Counted from the first letter of the stretch, positions 9,561 to 18,535 are shown. The stretch: DNA of 64,000 bases from SMWC01 sp045561055 (GCA_045561055.1 JBJKYL010000016.1:49828-113827), one strand, 5' to 3'. Notes: generated by a model from the letters alone, not told the origin. Numbers and translations: made by a program.

Positions 9561-10151
9561 TTAATTCATCGCGGCGAGAAGATCCTCCGCAGGGGTAGCA
9601 AACGACAGGATCTCAATGAGCTCCCCTTCAGGATTGATTACATAGACGTTGGCCGTATGTTGAACCGTATAGTTGGTTTGCGTCTTAGTGACGGCGAAAC
9701 TCACTTTAAAATTCTCGGCGGCGGTACTGATCTGCTCGTAGTTGCCGCTCAGTCCAACCATAGCCTCACCAAAATTAGCGGCATATGTATCTGTTACAGC
9801 CGGCGTATCTCGTTCCGTATCTACACTAATAAAAATTCCTGCCGCATCCTGGTCAGTCATTTTAAGCGCTTTCCCCATATTCAGCGCCATCATCGGGCAG
9901 ATATGTGCGCAGTGAGTAAAGCCGAAGCCAAGCAGCACATAGTGGCCGTAGAAGTCCTCCGCCGTGACGAGATTACCGTCTCGATCCAGTAGCTCAAACG
10001 CAATGTTGATACCGTGAACATTCGCTCCTTCCAAGCTTCCATACGATTCAGCATCAGTTACCATATGAGCTGAATGATCGGTTTGCGCGAAAGCCTGGTA
10101 GGCGAGCAGGACAACAAACGGGATAGCCGTCAATGTCATGGTTTTGCGCAT
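9561..10151 (-). CDS. SCO1/SenC family copper chaperone or thiol reductase
   Basis: A 196-residue exported thioredoxin-fold protein. The signal peptide ends near YQAFAQ. The SCO signature is complete: CAHIC (Cys81, Cys85) after FGFTH and the distant copper-ligand histidine His165 in VQHTANVYV. SCO proteins insert copper into CuA-type sites or reduce target cysteines in the periplasm. No cytochrome oxidase gene is in the window; the neighbours are two cytochrome c/propeller proteins upstream (19 bases) and a CcdA-like carrier downstream (22 bases), so these are the likely clients. Target assignment is inference from context. Confidence 0.93.
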   Translation of the reverse strand: MRKTMTLTAIPFVVLLAYQAFAQTDHSAHMVTDAESYGSLEGANVHGINIAFELLDRDGNLVTAEDFYGHYVLLGFGFTHCAHICPMMALNMGKALKMTDQDAAGIFISVDTERDTPAVTDTYAANFGEAMVGLSGNYEQISTAAENFKVSFAVTKTQTNYTVQHTANVYVINPEGELIEILSFATPAEDLLAAMN

Positions 10152-10170
10152 AGTAACGTGCTCCTGCCCT

Positions 10171-11913
10171 CTAGTAATTGAGTGAGCGACCGAGGGCCGG
10201 ATTGATACCGCCGTGGAAGTTACCTTGGTCTCGCACGACCACGGAATCTCCGTTCTCGTCGTAATGGACCCAGATCAAGCCATGTGCGTCGCCGTTACCG
10301 GGCATATCAATTATCTTAATCAGGTCTTTACTATCGGTATCGTAAACGTAGATACGGCCCTCGCCGTTGCTCGTTGCCCACATTTCTTCGCCGTTCGGTG
10401 ACAATAGGACGTGGTCTACTTTGTACGCGCCGTAAAGTGTTTCTATGGCATGACCTTCATGAGTATCAATCACTGTGAGGGTACGGCCTAAGTGGTGTGC
10501 TGCTTCGCCTTTGTCTGCGATCCAAAGCTCCGATTCATCGGCATTGAGCGATCCTCCATAGGGTCCGATACCGGATCCCGTGGTCCAAACAACCTCGCCT
10601 GTGTCAATCGCAATTTTGGAAACCGAGGAACTACTCATTATCGGGTAAATATGTTCTTTCGCAGCATCGATGACCGCCCAGTTTGCGCGATATCCGGGCA
10701 TTGGGAACTCGTCTACGACCTCCCAGGTGTCTGGGTCAATTTTCGCGATCCAGAACGGACGCATGGTTGTTAGATCGCCGCGATTCAATCTTGTAACGCC
10801 TTGCATTCCTGTGCCGCGACCTGGCGCATAACCGGCCGGTTCCATGAGTGCGTAAATGAATTCGTAGTCGGTGTCGGTCCAGACCGTATAGATAAACCCG
10901 CCCATATCAAGGTCGCTGACGCCGCCGACGACCTCGTTGGTTTCCGGATCAAATATGATCAAACCTAGACCGCCGGGATCGCGCGCGAACATATCGAAAA
11001 GAACCTTGTCGCGAAATACCTGACCATGGTGCAGTCGGGCGCCAATCGTGACCTGTGCGACATGCTGTAGCGTAATCGCATCGAGCACAATCATCGTTGT
11101 TGAACCCCCGGGGTCGGGGGCGCCATCGGGACCAGGTTCACGTGGGCCGACCAGATAGGCGTACCTGCCATCTGGGGACATCGCCGAGGTATGGACGACG
11201 GATCGAAGTATTTCCGGAATTTCGTAGTGGGCGATGATCTCCATCGTTTCTGCATCGCCAACAACAAGCGAGTTACTTTTAGGTGGTTGATAGCCGTCGA
11301 AGAGCACGGAAGGCGAGCTTGTGGTACCGACGTTCTCATACCAGTATGTTTTACCTGGTTGCGGCTCGAATTTAGCTGGGCCAGGATCCCATGTCGCTAC
11401 GATTCGTGACGGGTACTCGCTCCAGACGCTACCCTCCTTTGAGCGACGAGTCCAGGTAGCTTGCACGGAGTCGAATCTTTCAACGGCTTCGACCTGAAGA
11501 TCTCTCGGTGTTTTATTGAATTCTAGCTGGTCGGCCTGATTGCTTTTGAGTATGGCTAGCGACGTAAGCCAGTGGTCGGCCATACCATCCTCGAGTGGTA
11601 GGTCTGCTAATGTGCGGATATATGTCGATATCGCAGCTAGGTCTTGGTCACTAGGATTCATTTCAGCCACGATAACGCCCATAACGGGGTTGTTTTCGAG
11701 TTGGTCGAAGATGTCAGAAGGTGTTGGGCCGAACAATAGCGTTGGGCCGACTAGACCTTCTCCGGTGTCAGCGTGGCAGACACGGCACCCGATATCGGCA
11801 TGAAATAGTTCCTCTCCACGCGCAACAAGCTCATCTAGGGAATTTTGTCCGTTTGCTGACAGACTGACGACGGACAGACACAGTAAAATCGAACTTCCCA
11901 GAAAACATCGCAT
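10171..11913 (-). CDS. Exported cytochrome c / histidine-rich beta-propeller protein, copy B
   Basis: A 580-residue protein: signal peptide (about 1-22), a small cytochrome c domain with CRVCH (Cys43, Cys46, His47), a linker rich in charged residues (120-170), then a YncE/cytochrome-d1-like propeller to the end. The paralogue upstream shares the whole arrangement. Histidines kept in both copies are His241 (VVHTS), His295 and His296 (RLHHGQVF), His474 (HLGRT), His488, His501, His544 and His550 (DAHGLIWVHYD) and His567 (GNFHGG). That many conserved histidines on propeller loops suggests a metal or second heme centre, in the manner of NosZ or cytochrome cd1, but these are only analogies. It lies 19 bases upstream of the SCO gene. 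Confidence 0.85.
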   Translation of the reverse strand: MRCFLGSSILLCLSVVSLSANGQNSLDELVARGEELFHADIGCRVCHADTGEGLVGPTLLFGPTPSDIFDQLENNPVMGVIVAEMNPSDQDLAAISTYIRTLADLPLEDGMADHWLTSLAILKSNQADQLEFNKTPRDLQVEAVERFDSVQATWTRRSKEGSVWSEYPSRIVATWDPGPAKFEPQPGKTYWYENVGTTSSPSVLFDGYQPPKSNSLVVGDAETMEIIAHYEIPEILRSVVHTSAMSPDGRYAYLVGPREPGPDGAPDPGGSTTMIVLDAITLQHVAQVTIGARLHHGQVFRDKVLFDMFARDPGGLGLIIFDPETNEVVGGVSDLDMGGFIYTVWTDTDYEFIYALMEPAGYAPGRGTGMQGVTRLNRGDLTTMRPFWIAKIDPDTWEVVDEFPMPGYRANWAVIDAAKEHIYPIMSSSSVSKIAIDTGEVVWTTGSGIGPYGGSLNADESELWIADKGEAAHHLGRTLTVIDTHEGHAIETLYGAYKVDHVLLSPNGEEMWATSNGEGRIYVYDTDSKDLIKIIDMPGNGDAHGLIWVHYDENGDSVVVRDQGNFHGGINPALGRSLNY

Positions 11914-12024
11914 TTTTCGGCACTCCCTTATGCTCGACTACTCAATAATAAGGTGCAAATTATACAGTACAGGACCGCTGTTCTGAGCGTCTGGAGTTAC
12001 CTTTGCCATCACCGAAGATTAGAG

Positions 12025-13782
12025 CTAGTAATCTAGAGGGTTCCCGATCATCGGGTTGATGCCGCCGTGAAAATTGCCCTGGTCGCGAACCACACGGGGC
12101 ACGCTATTTTTGTCATAGTGGACCCAGATCAAGCCATGCGCGTCACCGTTCCCCGGCATGTCAATTACCTTAATTAATTCTCGGTCGTCAGTATCGTAGA
12201 CATAGAGGCGGCCTTCGCCATTGCTCGTTGCCCACATCTCTCGGCCGTTTGGCGCGAGGAGAACATGATCAACTTTGTAACCGCCGTAAAGTGTTTCAAC
12301 CGCATGGCCGGATTCGGTATCCATGACCGTGATCGTTCGACCAAGGTGGCCCGCCGCTTCGCCTTTGTCGGCAACCCAGAGTTCGGTCTCGTCGGCATTC
12401 AACGACCCACCGTAAGGGCCAATACCCGTTCCGTTAGTCCACTCAATGCCCCCCGTCTCGATATTTATTTTCGAAGCATTGGAGAGCGTGTTGATGACAT
12501 ACATGTTCTCTTTAGCAGAATCGACGATTAACCAGTTCGGGCGATAGCCAGGGATCGGGTATTCTTGCACCACGGTCCAGGTGTCAGGATCGATTTTTGC
12601 AATCCAGAACGGCCGCATCGCCATTAGCCTACCTTGGTACATGCTGACTGCTCCGAACATACCCGTAGCACGTCCCGGGGCGTAGCCGGCTGGCTCCATT
12701 AACGCATAAATATATTCATAATCCTTGTCGGTCCACGCGGTATAGACGTAACCTCCCAAGTTAGCGTCTTTCACGCCGCTGACTATCTCATCAGTATCGG
12801 GATCCAATAAAGCTATTGCCAAACCGTCAGGATCACGTGCGAAGTAATCGATCATGACGTAGTCGCGAAAAACCTGTCCATGATGGAGTCGTCCACCTAT
12901 AGCGAGCTGGGTGATAGGTTGCAGAGTTAATGCATCAACTTTCAGTAATGTTGCCGATGTGCCAAGGAACGTACTGGTATCGATATCACCCCCTGGTCTC
13001 GCTCCAATGATGTAGGCATACCGTCCGTCAGGCGACATCATCGATGTATGTACCACAGCACGGAGATTCAATGGCAACATGTAACTTGCGATGACTTCCA
13101 TAGTCTCCGCATCCCCAACAACAATCTGGTTGCTCTCTGGCGGCACATAGCCATCAAATAAAACTGAGGGGGAGCTAGTAGTGCCTACATTCTCATAAAA
13201 ATAGGTTTTGCCAGGTTCAGGCTGAAATTTGGGTTCGCCTGGATCAAAGGTAGCAATAACTTCGGTCTGATAGTGACTTGTAAGACTTCCTTCTTCAGCA
13301 CGTCGCGTCCATGTTTCTTGAATCGACGCAAACGTTTCAATGGCCTCTACCTGTAAGTCGCGAGGCGTTTTCGCAAATTCTAACTGCTTAGCTTGGTTTT
13401 CCTTCGCAATTGCCAGAGCCTCCAACCACTCACGGGGTAATCCCGCATCCAAAGGCAAATCCGCTAATGTTCTAATGTACATTGAGATTGCTACGAGATC
13501 GTCGTCAGAGGGATCCATCTCGCTGACGATTACTGCCATGACAGGATTGCTCTCTAGTTGATCGAATATGTCGACAGGTGTCGGACCGAAATGCAGCGAT
13601 GGTCCAATGAGGCCCTCGCCCGTTTCCGAGTGACAGACTTGGCAGCCAATATCAGCGTGGAATAACTCGCTACCCCGGTCAACGAGGCCGTCCATGTTTT
13701 CTTGGGCCACGACTGTTTGACTAAAGAGAATGCCCGATATGTAGCTGCAGACAAGTATTGCGGCAAGGTTCAAAATTTTCAT
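12025..13782 (-). CDS. Exported cytochrome c / histidine-rich beta-propeller protein, copy A
   Basis: A 585-residue paralogue of the next gene downstream and the first of the six-gene run. It has a signal peptide ending near QTVVAQ, a cytochrome c domain with CQVCH (Cys47, Cys50, His51) and a long C-terminal propeller. Conserved blocks with copy B include FGPTP.DIFDQLE, MRPFWIAKIDPDTW, GIGPYGGSLNADE, YKVDHVLL and GDAHGLIWVHYD. The gap to copy B is 111 bases, longer than the other gaps, so a second promoter between them is possible. Two diverged copies kept side by side suggest a heterodimer or two substrates. No recognised enzyme activity; a periplasmic electron-transfer enzyme is the working guess. 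Confidence 0.85.
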   Translation of the reverse strand: MKILNLAAILVCSYISGILFSQTVVAQENMDGLVDRGSELFHADIGCQVCHSETGEGLIGPSLHFGPTPVDIFDQLESNPVMAVIVSEMDPSDDDLVAISMYIRTLADLPLDAGLPREWLEALAIAKENQAKQLEFAKTPRDLQVEAIETFASIQETWTRRAEEGSLTSHYQTEVIATFDPGEPKFQPEPGKTYFYENVGTTSSPSVLFDGYVPPESNQIVVGDAETMEVIASYMLPLNLRAVVHTSMMSPDGRYAYIIGARPGGDIDTSTFLGTSATLLKVDALTLQPITQLAIGGRLHHGQVFRDYVMIDYFARDPDGLAIALLDPDTDEIVSGVKDANLGGYVYTAWTDKDYEYIYALMEPAGYAPGRATGMFGAVSMYQGRLMAMRPFWIAKIDPDTWTVVQEYPIPGYRPNWLIVDSAKENMYVINTLSNASKINIETGGIEWTNGTGIGPYGGSLNADETELWVADKGEAAGHLGRTITVMDTESGHAVETLYGGYKVDHVLLAPNGREMWATSNGEGRLYVYDTDDRELIKVIDMPGNGDAHGLIWVHYDKNSVPRVVRDQGNFHGGINPMIGNPLDY

Positions 13783-13894
13783 GGGAATAACCTTTTAATA
13801 ATTATTCTAGTCGACCAAGCTTCCATCTTACTTTACAGATAACGGTACTGCTACGAGCATTTGTTATAAGCTGTCTCGATATAAGGTTTCAGGA

Positions 13895-13920
13895 CTACGA
13901 GCTTACGCTATGCTTCGTAG
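13895..13920. promoter_or_regulatory. Inverted repeat in the divergent spacer
   Basis: CTACGA and TCGTAG bound a 26-base inverted repeat, extended inward by GC/GC with a one-base bulge. A direct copy of CTACGAGC sits 44 bases upstream at 13851. It lies between the divergent cytochrome/propeller operon and the plus-strand exported NAD(P)-binding gene, so an operator is possible; no known regulator motif is recognised. Confidence 0.35.
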
Positions 13921-13975
13921 AGCTAAGGACTCGGTGCCAGTGATTACGGCAAAATAGTTAATGAGGGTTGGGCTT

Positions 13976-14701
13976 ATGTCTTTTATTCGCCGCGGTATTC
14001 TTTTGTTGGTTTCGGGAAGCTTTTTGGTGTTTTCGTTCATGGCAACTACTAAGTCATACGCTGAAACCATAGCTGTGATTGGCACTGGTGCGGTTGGAAG
14101 TGCGCTTGGACCGCGTTTCGCGAGCCTTGGCCACGAAATTGTCTACGGTTCACGTACGCCTGACAGTGATCACGTGCGCGAGCTTGTTGCTGAGACTGGC
14201 GATAGGGCGTCCGCGGCTACCCAGGCAGAAGCCGTCCGGAATGCAGATATAGTGCTGCTTGCATTGCCGTGGGCTGTTGCTGAGGGAGTTGTTCTAGGCT
14301 TAGGTGACCTTACTGGAAAGATACTCATAGACCCGATCAATCCACGTACTGTAGATGACGAAGGCTGGGCAGATTATCCAACCTACACGTCCAACGCTGA
14401 GCGTATTCAAATTCTCGCGCCGGGCGCAAAGGTCGTAAAGGCGTTTAGTACGATAAGCGTTGACACGATGATCGACGTGACACTCGTAGATCATCCAATA
14501 ACGATTCCGTTGGCTGGAAACGATGCAGAGGCGAAGACAGTCGTGGCGGAAATATGTGAGGGGTTAGGATACGAAACGCTAGATTTCGGCTCGGTACGCT
14601 TCGCCCATATAATAGAAGGGATGTATCTCTTGAGAGCGAATTCTAGGATCAACGAAGAGTTCTTTGAGTGGGCGTATCCAAGGAGCCGTCGCCCACGGTA
14701 G
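13976..14701 (+). CDS. Exported NAD(P)-binding F420-reductase-like protein
   Basis: About 241 residues. I choose ATG 13976, with GAGG nine bases upstream, over ATG 13961, which has no ribosome site. The N terminus is a signal-like segment (FIRRGILLLVSGSFLVF, cleavage near SYA), directly followed by a Rossmann start IAVIGTGAVGSALGPRF. The remainder matches the NADP oxidoreductase coenzyme-F420-dependent family: GSRTPDS, ADIVLLALPW, DPINP and KAFSTIS. Most relatives are cytoplasmic and lack a signal. The RR pair before the hydrophobic stretch suggests Tat export, as expected for a protein folded around a nucleotide, but the motif is not perfect. Substrate unknown. Confidence 0.8.
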   Translation: MSFIRRGILLLVSGSFLVFSFMATTKSYAETIAVIGTGAVGSALGPRFASLGHEIVYGSRTPDSDHVRELVAETGDRASAATQAEAVRNADIVLLALPWAVAEGVVLGLGDLTGKILIDPINPRTVDDEGWADYPTYTSNAERIQILAPGAKVVKAFSTISVDTMIDVTLVDHPITIPLAGNDAEAKTVVAEICEGLGYETLDFGSVRFAHIIEGMYLLRANSRINEEFFEWAYPRSRRPR

Positions 14702-14711
14702 CAGCGATGAC

Positions 14712-16115
14712 TCAGATAACGCGATGATTGTTCAGGATTCCTTTCGGGTCGAGCGTCTGCTTTAGATTGCGCATTAGCGCAACTTCGGCATCGTTGCGTG
14801 AATAATGCAGATATTCACGCTTTAGCGTGCCGATGCCATGTTCGGCGGAAATTGATCCTTCGTATTCGCCGGTAATTTTGTAGACGAGCGCGAGTATGTG
14901 GTCGACGTCCTCCTCCTTTCCAGTAGTGATAAATAGATGTAGGTTACAGTCACCCACATGGCCGAATACGAGGTTAACAACTTCATTGAAGCGCAATTTT
15001 AGTTGTTGATTGACTTGCTCGAGAAAAGCGGGCATATCTGAGATGCTAAGGCTGACGTCAACCCCCGCATATGGTGTCAGTGCTGTTGTTATCTCTGCAA
15101 TCCCGTCGCGGATTGACCAGAACGTTTGGGCCTCTTTTTCTGACTTCGCAACTACCGCGTCTTCGATGACGCCTGATTCTAGCGCTGCACCCAGAGCTCT
15201 CTCGAACCGCTCCATATCTGTTGCAGCGTTGGTTCCTTCTGTTTCGATGAGAGCATAAAGTGGATAGCTATGTGCGAATGGCGATTGCAGTTTTTCGATG
15301 TAGTCGGTGACGTAATCGAAATATGAAGCCCACATGACCTCGTATGCGCTCAGCGAGCTACCGACCTCGATCTGTGTCTGTCTTAGTAGAGAGATTATAT
15401 CCGGAAATGATCTCACCGCGCACAGTGCTGTGCATGTGCTCGGCATTTGAGGATAGAGCCTGAGTACGGCACGAGTAACGACGCCTAGTGTGCCCTCTGT
15501 TCCAATAAACAACTGTTTCAGATCGTAGCCCGCGTTGTTTTTCAACATCCGGTTCATTGAGCTGACTACCGTACCATCGGGAAGGACAACCTCGAGCCCA
15601 AGAACTAAGTTTCTTGCCATACCGAAGCGAAGCACCTGATTTCCTCCAGCGTTCGTTGCTATCAGGCCACCGATCTGGCAGCTACCCCTAGCACCAAGAT
15701 CGAGAGGAAATAGGAGTCCAGCCTCCCCGGCGGCTTTCTGGATCGCTTGTAGCGTTGTCCCTGCCTGAACGGTGAGTGTTGACGATGGGAGATCAAGTGA
15801 GTCGATACCAGTCAGTTTTTCGATGCTCAATGCTAGCTCGCCGGCCTGCGGTGTTGCGCCGCCTGAAAGTCCTGTTAGTCCGCCCTGAACTACAATTCGT
15901 TGGCCCGCTTCCGAGCAAAGTCTGAGGATGGTTGACACGTCGCCGGTCGACTTTGGAAGAATAACCGCGATCGGTCTACGCGGGTTTTCGCCGCTGATAT
16001 CAACGGCATATTTGTCGCTCAAGTCGGTGCCTGCAATAATTGCTTCTTCGCCGAGTTCGCGGCGTAGTGTTGTCAGGATTTTGTTCGAGTTGTTGGTGTC
16101 GCCCTTCACGCTCAC
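14712..16115 (-). CDS. FAD-linked 2-hydroxyacid dehydrogenase (GlcD/D-LDH type)
   Basis: A 467-residue flavoprotein of the vanillyl-alcohol-oxidase fold. The FAD-binding domain (about 40-215) carries VVQGGLTGLSGGATP and GARGSCQIGGLIATNAGGN; the C-terminal cap ends with the metal-site region NLVFGHVGDCNLHLF and the signature SAEHGIGTLKREYL. Such enzymes oxidise D-lactate, glycolate or D-2-hydroxyglutarate and reduce a quinone or cytochrome. The start is GTG at 16115. It converges with the gene before it, ten bases apart, and is divergent from the channel gene after it. No GlcE/GlcF partner is adjacent, which favours a stand-alone D-lactate or D-2-hydroxyglutarate dehydrogenase. Confidence 0.9.
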   Translation of the reverse strand: MSVKGDTNNSNKILTTLRRELGEEAIIAGTDLSDKYAVDISGENPRRPIAVILPKSTGDVSTILRLCSEAGQRIVVQGGLTGLSGGATPQAGELALSIEKLTGIDSLDLPSSTLTVQAGTTLQAIQKAAGEAGLLFPLDLGARGSCQIGGLIATNAGGNQVLRFGMARNLVLGLEVVLPDGTVVSSMNRMLKNNAGYDLKQLFIGTEGTLGVVTRAVLRLYPQMPSTCTALCAVRSFPDIISLLRQTQIEVGSSLSAYEVMWASYFDYVTDYIEKLQSPFAHSYPLYALIETEGTNAATDMERFERALGAALESGVIEDAVVAKSEKEAQTFWSIRDGIAEITTALTPYAGVDVSLSISDMPAFLEQVNQQLKLRFNEVVNLVFGHVGDCNLHLFITTGKEEDVDHILALVYKITGEYEGSISAEHGIGTLKREYLHYSRNDAEVALMRNLKQTLDPKGILNNHRVI

Positions 16116-16162
16116 TTTTTACCGGTTGCCATCAGCGGTGTCTGCACCTAGGGTAAGCCTCT

Positions 16163-16936
16163 ATGAGTAGATTGACCAGTCTATGCCAGGAGGTCTATTA
16201 CGGGCTCACGCCGCGGGCGTTGAGAGCGCGTTATATCCTCGTGATATTCGATCTCTTCATTATCTCCTATTTTGTCGTTGTGACCTTTATTGGTCCGCAT
16301 CGCTGGATCGTCATCGTGGACGTATTAATTGGGGTGCTGTTGGTTGCCGATTTTTTCGGTCGTATGATGGCGCATTCGGATCGTGGCGCCTATCTCGTTC
16401 GGCCGATGAGCCTCATTGATCTCGTCGTTATCGCGTCATTATTTATCCCAGCGCAAGTTGGTAATGCCGCATTCCTGCGTGTGATTCGTGCGTTACGGTT
16501 GATGCGTTCTTATGCTGTAATTCGTCAGCTACGGGGTCATTCTCGATTTTTCTCTAAGAACGAGGACGTTATCTATAGTGCGCTCAACCTGATAGTTTTT
16601 ATTTTTGTCGTAACCGCAGCGGTGTTCGTTCTTCAGGTAGATATCAATGAGTCGATTAACAATTATGTCGATGCACTCTATTTTACTATTGCAACTCTAA
16701 CGACGACGGGATTCGGCGATATCATCCTCGTCAATACGACGGGGCGTCTGTTAGCGGTGATAATTATGATCGTCGGCGTAGCGCTATTTATTCGCTTGGT
16801 ACAAACTATCTTCGTGCCGAGTAAGGTGCGCTACGAATGCTTAGATTGTGGTCTGACCCGGCACGATAGAGATGCAGTTCACTGCAAGCATTGCGGTCGA
16901 CAGTTGCATATTAGGACTGAAGGTGTTGTTAGTTAA
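16163..16936 (+). CDS. Six-helix potassium channel with C-terminal zinc ribbon
   Basis: A 257-residue voltage-gated-type channel. Hydrophobic segments correspond to S1-S6, an S4-like helix VIRALRLMRSYAVIRQLR is near 107-124, and the pore loop TTTGFGD is near 180-186 (the K+ filter with F in place of the usual Y). After S6 there is a short cytoplasmic tail with four cysteines, C226/C229 and C241/C244, in CLDCG and CKHCG, forming a rubredoxin-like zinc ribbon. The ribbon could couple gating to metal or redox state. The gene is followed 27 bases later by a GST gene on the same strand. Confidence 0.9.
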   Translation: MSRLTSLCQEVYYGLTPRALRARYILVIFDLFIISYFVVVTFIGPHRWIVIVDVLIGVLLVADFFGRMMAHSDRGAYLVRPMSLIDLVVIASLFIPAQVGNAAFLRVIRALRLMRSYAVIRQLRGHSRFFSKNEDVIYSALNLIVFIFVVTAAVFVLQVDINESINNYVDALYFTIATLTTTGFGDIILVNTTGRLLAVIIMIVGVALFIRLVQTIFVPSKVRYECLDCGLTRHDRDAVHCKHCGRQLHIRTEGVVS

Positions 16937-16963
16937 CGGTTATAGCAAAGGATAAAAAATTTA

Positions 16964-17599
16964 ATGATTGATTTTTATACATGGACGACGCCGAACGGCC
17001 GTAAGGTCGCCATCATGCTCGAGGAGGTTGGAGTACCGTATAACGCCATACCTATCGATATCGGACAGGACGAGCAGCATACATCGGAGTTTTTGAAGAT
17101 CAGCCCGAATAACAAGATTCCGGCAATCGTAGATCACGATAACGGTATGAGTCTCATGGAGTCCGGCGCGATTCTGATGTACCTCGCGGAAAAGACCGGA
17201 CAATTGATGCCATCCTCGGGGGAAGCCAAATGGCAAGTGACCGAGTGGCTCATGATGCAGATGGGTTCGGTAGGTCCGATGCTTGGGCAGACGCATCATT
17301 TTTCATTTTATAACCCAGGTAAATCTGCGTATGCGGAAGAGCGCTACCTGAAAGAGAATGCTCGAATCTATGGCGTTCTCGATAAACGTCTTGGTAAAGG
17401 CCAGTATCTGGCGGGGGACTACTCTATTGCCGATATCGCAACCTGGCCATGGATTGCACGTCACCCACGGCAGCAGATGAGTTTGTTCGAATACCCGAAT
17501 ATGCTGCGCTGGTATCTTGAGATTGCTGCTAGGCCGGCAGTACAACGTGGCTATATTGTTCCGAAGCACGTTGAGGATATTCCAGTACCGGAAAAATAA
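16964..17599 (+). CDS. Glutathione S-transferase, YfcG/Ure2-like
   Basis: A 211-residue GST. The thioredoxin-fold half starts MIDFYTWTTPNGRKV, where TPNG is the YfcG/nu-class active-site turn that favours glutathione disulfide reduction, and contains NNKIPAIVD and the ESGAILMYLA glutathione contact. The helical half includes YLAGDYSIADIATWPW. Members act on GSSG or peroxides in the cytoplasm. Ribosome site AGGA sits about ten bases before the ATG. It probably shares transcription with the channel gene upstream and converges with the homocysteine methyltransferase seven bases downstream. Confidence 0.93.
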   Translation: MIDFYTWTTPNGRKVAIMLEEVGVPYNAIPIDIGQDEQHTSEFLKISPNNKIPAIVDHDNGMSLMESGAILMYLAEKTGQLMPSSGEAKWQVTEWLMMQMGSVGPMLGQTHHFSFYNPGKSAYAEERYLKENARIYGVLDKRLGKGQYLAGDYSIADIATWPWIARHPRQQMSLFEYPNMLRWYLEIAARPAVQRGYIVPKHVEDIPVPEK

Positions 17600-17605
17600 C
17601 GCTGG

Positions 17606-18526
17606 CTATCGTGCTGCTATAAAATCGGGTCGAGCATCCCGCAAAGCGCGTATATGGTCGGGCGTAGTTCCACAGCAACCGCCGAGTAGGCGCGCCCCCT
17701 GGGCTACCCATTGTGTCGCTTGTTCAGCGAGTTGTATAGGTGTCATTAGATTGGTGAAGTTCCAGTTCGGCGCAGAAAAATCTCCGAGTTCTGGGTAAAC
17801 ACCGATTGGGCCCGACCAGTTCGACTTAACCTCGAGTAGGGCTGGTCCAGTGGCTTTGGGGTGTGTATGCATGATGTTCACCACGTCGATATTAAGCGGG
17901 AGTAGCGCGCCTAGTGGTTCGGAAAGCGGTGTATTCGGGAAATCGAAGCCGACCAGTGTGTCGCTGTCGTTTGCGAACTGGCAGCTCACGCCGAGCCATA
18001 CTGGTAGCCCTACTGCACAGGCAGCCTCAACGGCCATAAGAGCGTGATAGGTATCCTCCATCATTTCAAGTGCGATCAAGTCGACGCCGCCTTCGGCAAG
18101 AACTTCGGTTAGTTCCCGATAGGCATCGCGCTCTGTCTGTTCGTCGGGGTAGGCCGAGATATCGAATCTAGGGGGTAGGCAGGAAATCGAGCCCGCAATC
18201 GCGACCGAATCTTGCGCGACGAGGTCGCGTGCTTCAAGAGCGGCTTCAATGGCCATGGAGTTGATTTTGTGAAACTCGTCGCCTGCACCAGCTGCCTCAA
18301 GCACGAAACGGCTACTGCCGAACGTATTGGTTGTGATGATCTCGGCGCCGGCACGAATGTAGTCCGCGTGTATCTGCCTCAGGAGCCCTTTGTGTGTAGA
18401 GGCAGCAACACCGCTCCAGGCATCTTTGTCCATCGTGATACCGCGGCGCTGAAGTTCGCTACCGGTACCACCATCCAGAATGATTATGTCGTCGTCACGT
18501 AAACGGCTCTGCCAGTTTGTCTCCAT
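17606..18526 (-). CDS. Homocysteine S-methyltransferase family protein
   Basis: A 306-residue zinc methyltransferase related to MmuM and betaine-homocysteine methyltransferase. It begins with the barrel strand IIILDGGTGSELQRRG, contains TNTFGSSRF, an internal cysteine in GVSCQF and the terminal zinc site GGCCGT. The family transfers a methyl group from S-methylmethionine, SAM or a betaine to homocysteine to make methionine. Donor cannot be told from the sequence. No cobalamin or folate domain is present, so it is not MetH. Confidence 0.88.
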   Translation of the reverse strand: METNWQSRLRDDDIIILDGGTGSELQRRGITMDKDAWSGVAASTHKGLLRQIHADYIRAGAEIITTNTFGSSRFVLEAAGAGDEFHKINSMAIEAALEARDLVAQDSVAIAGSISCLPPRFDISAYPDEQTERDAYRELTEVLAEGGVDLIALEMMEDTYHALMAVEAACAVGLPVWLGVSCQFANDSDTLVGFDFPNTPLSEPLGALLPLNIDVVNIMHTHPKATGPALLEVKSNWSGPIGVYPELGDFSAPNWNFTNLMTPIQLAEQATQWVAQGARLLGGCCGTTPDHIRALRDARPDFIAAR

Positions 18527-18535
18527 AATTTTATA

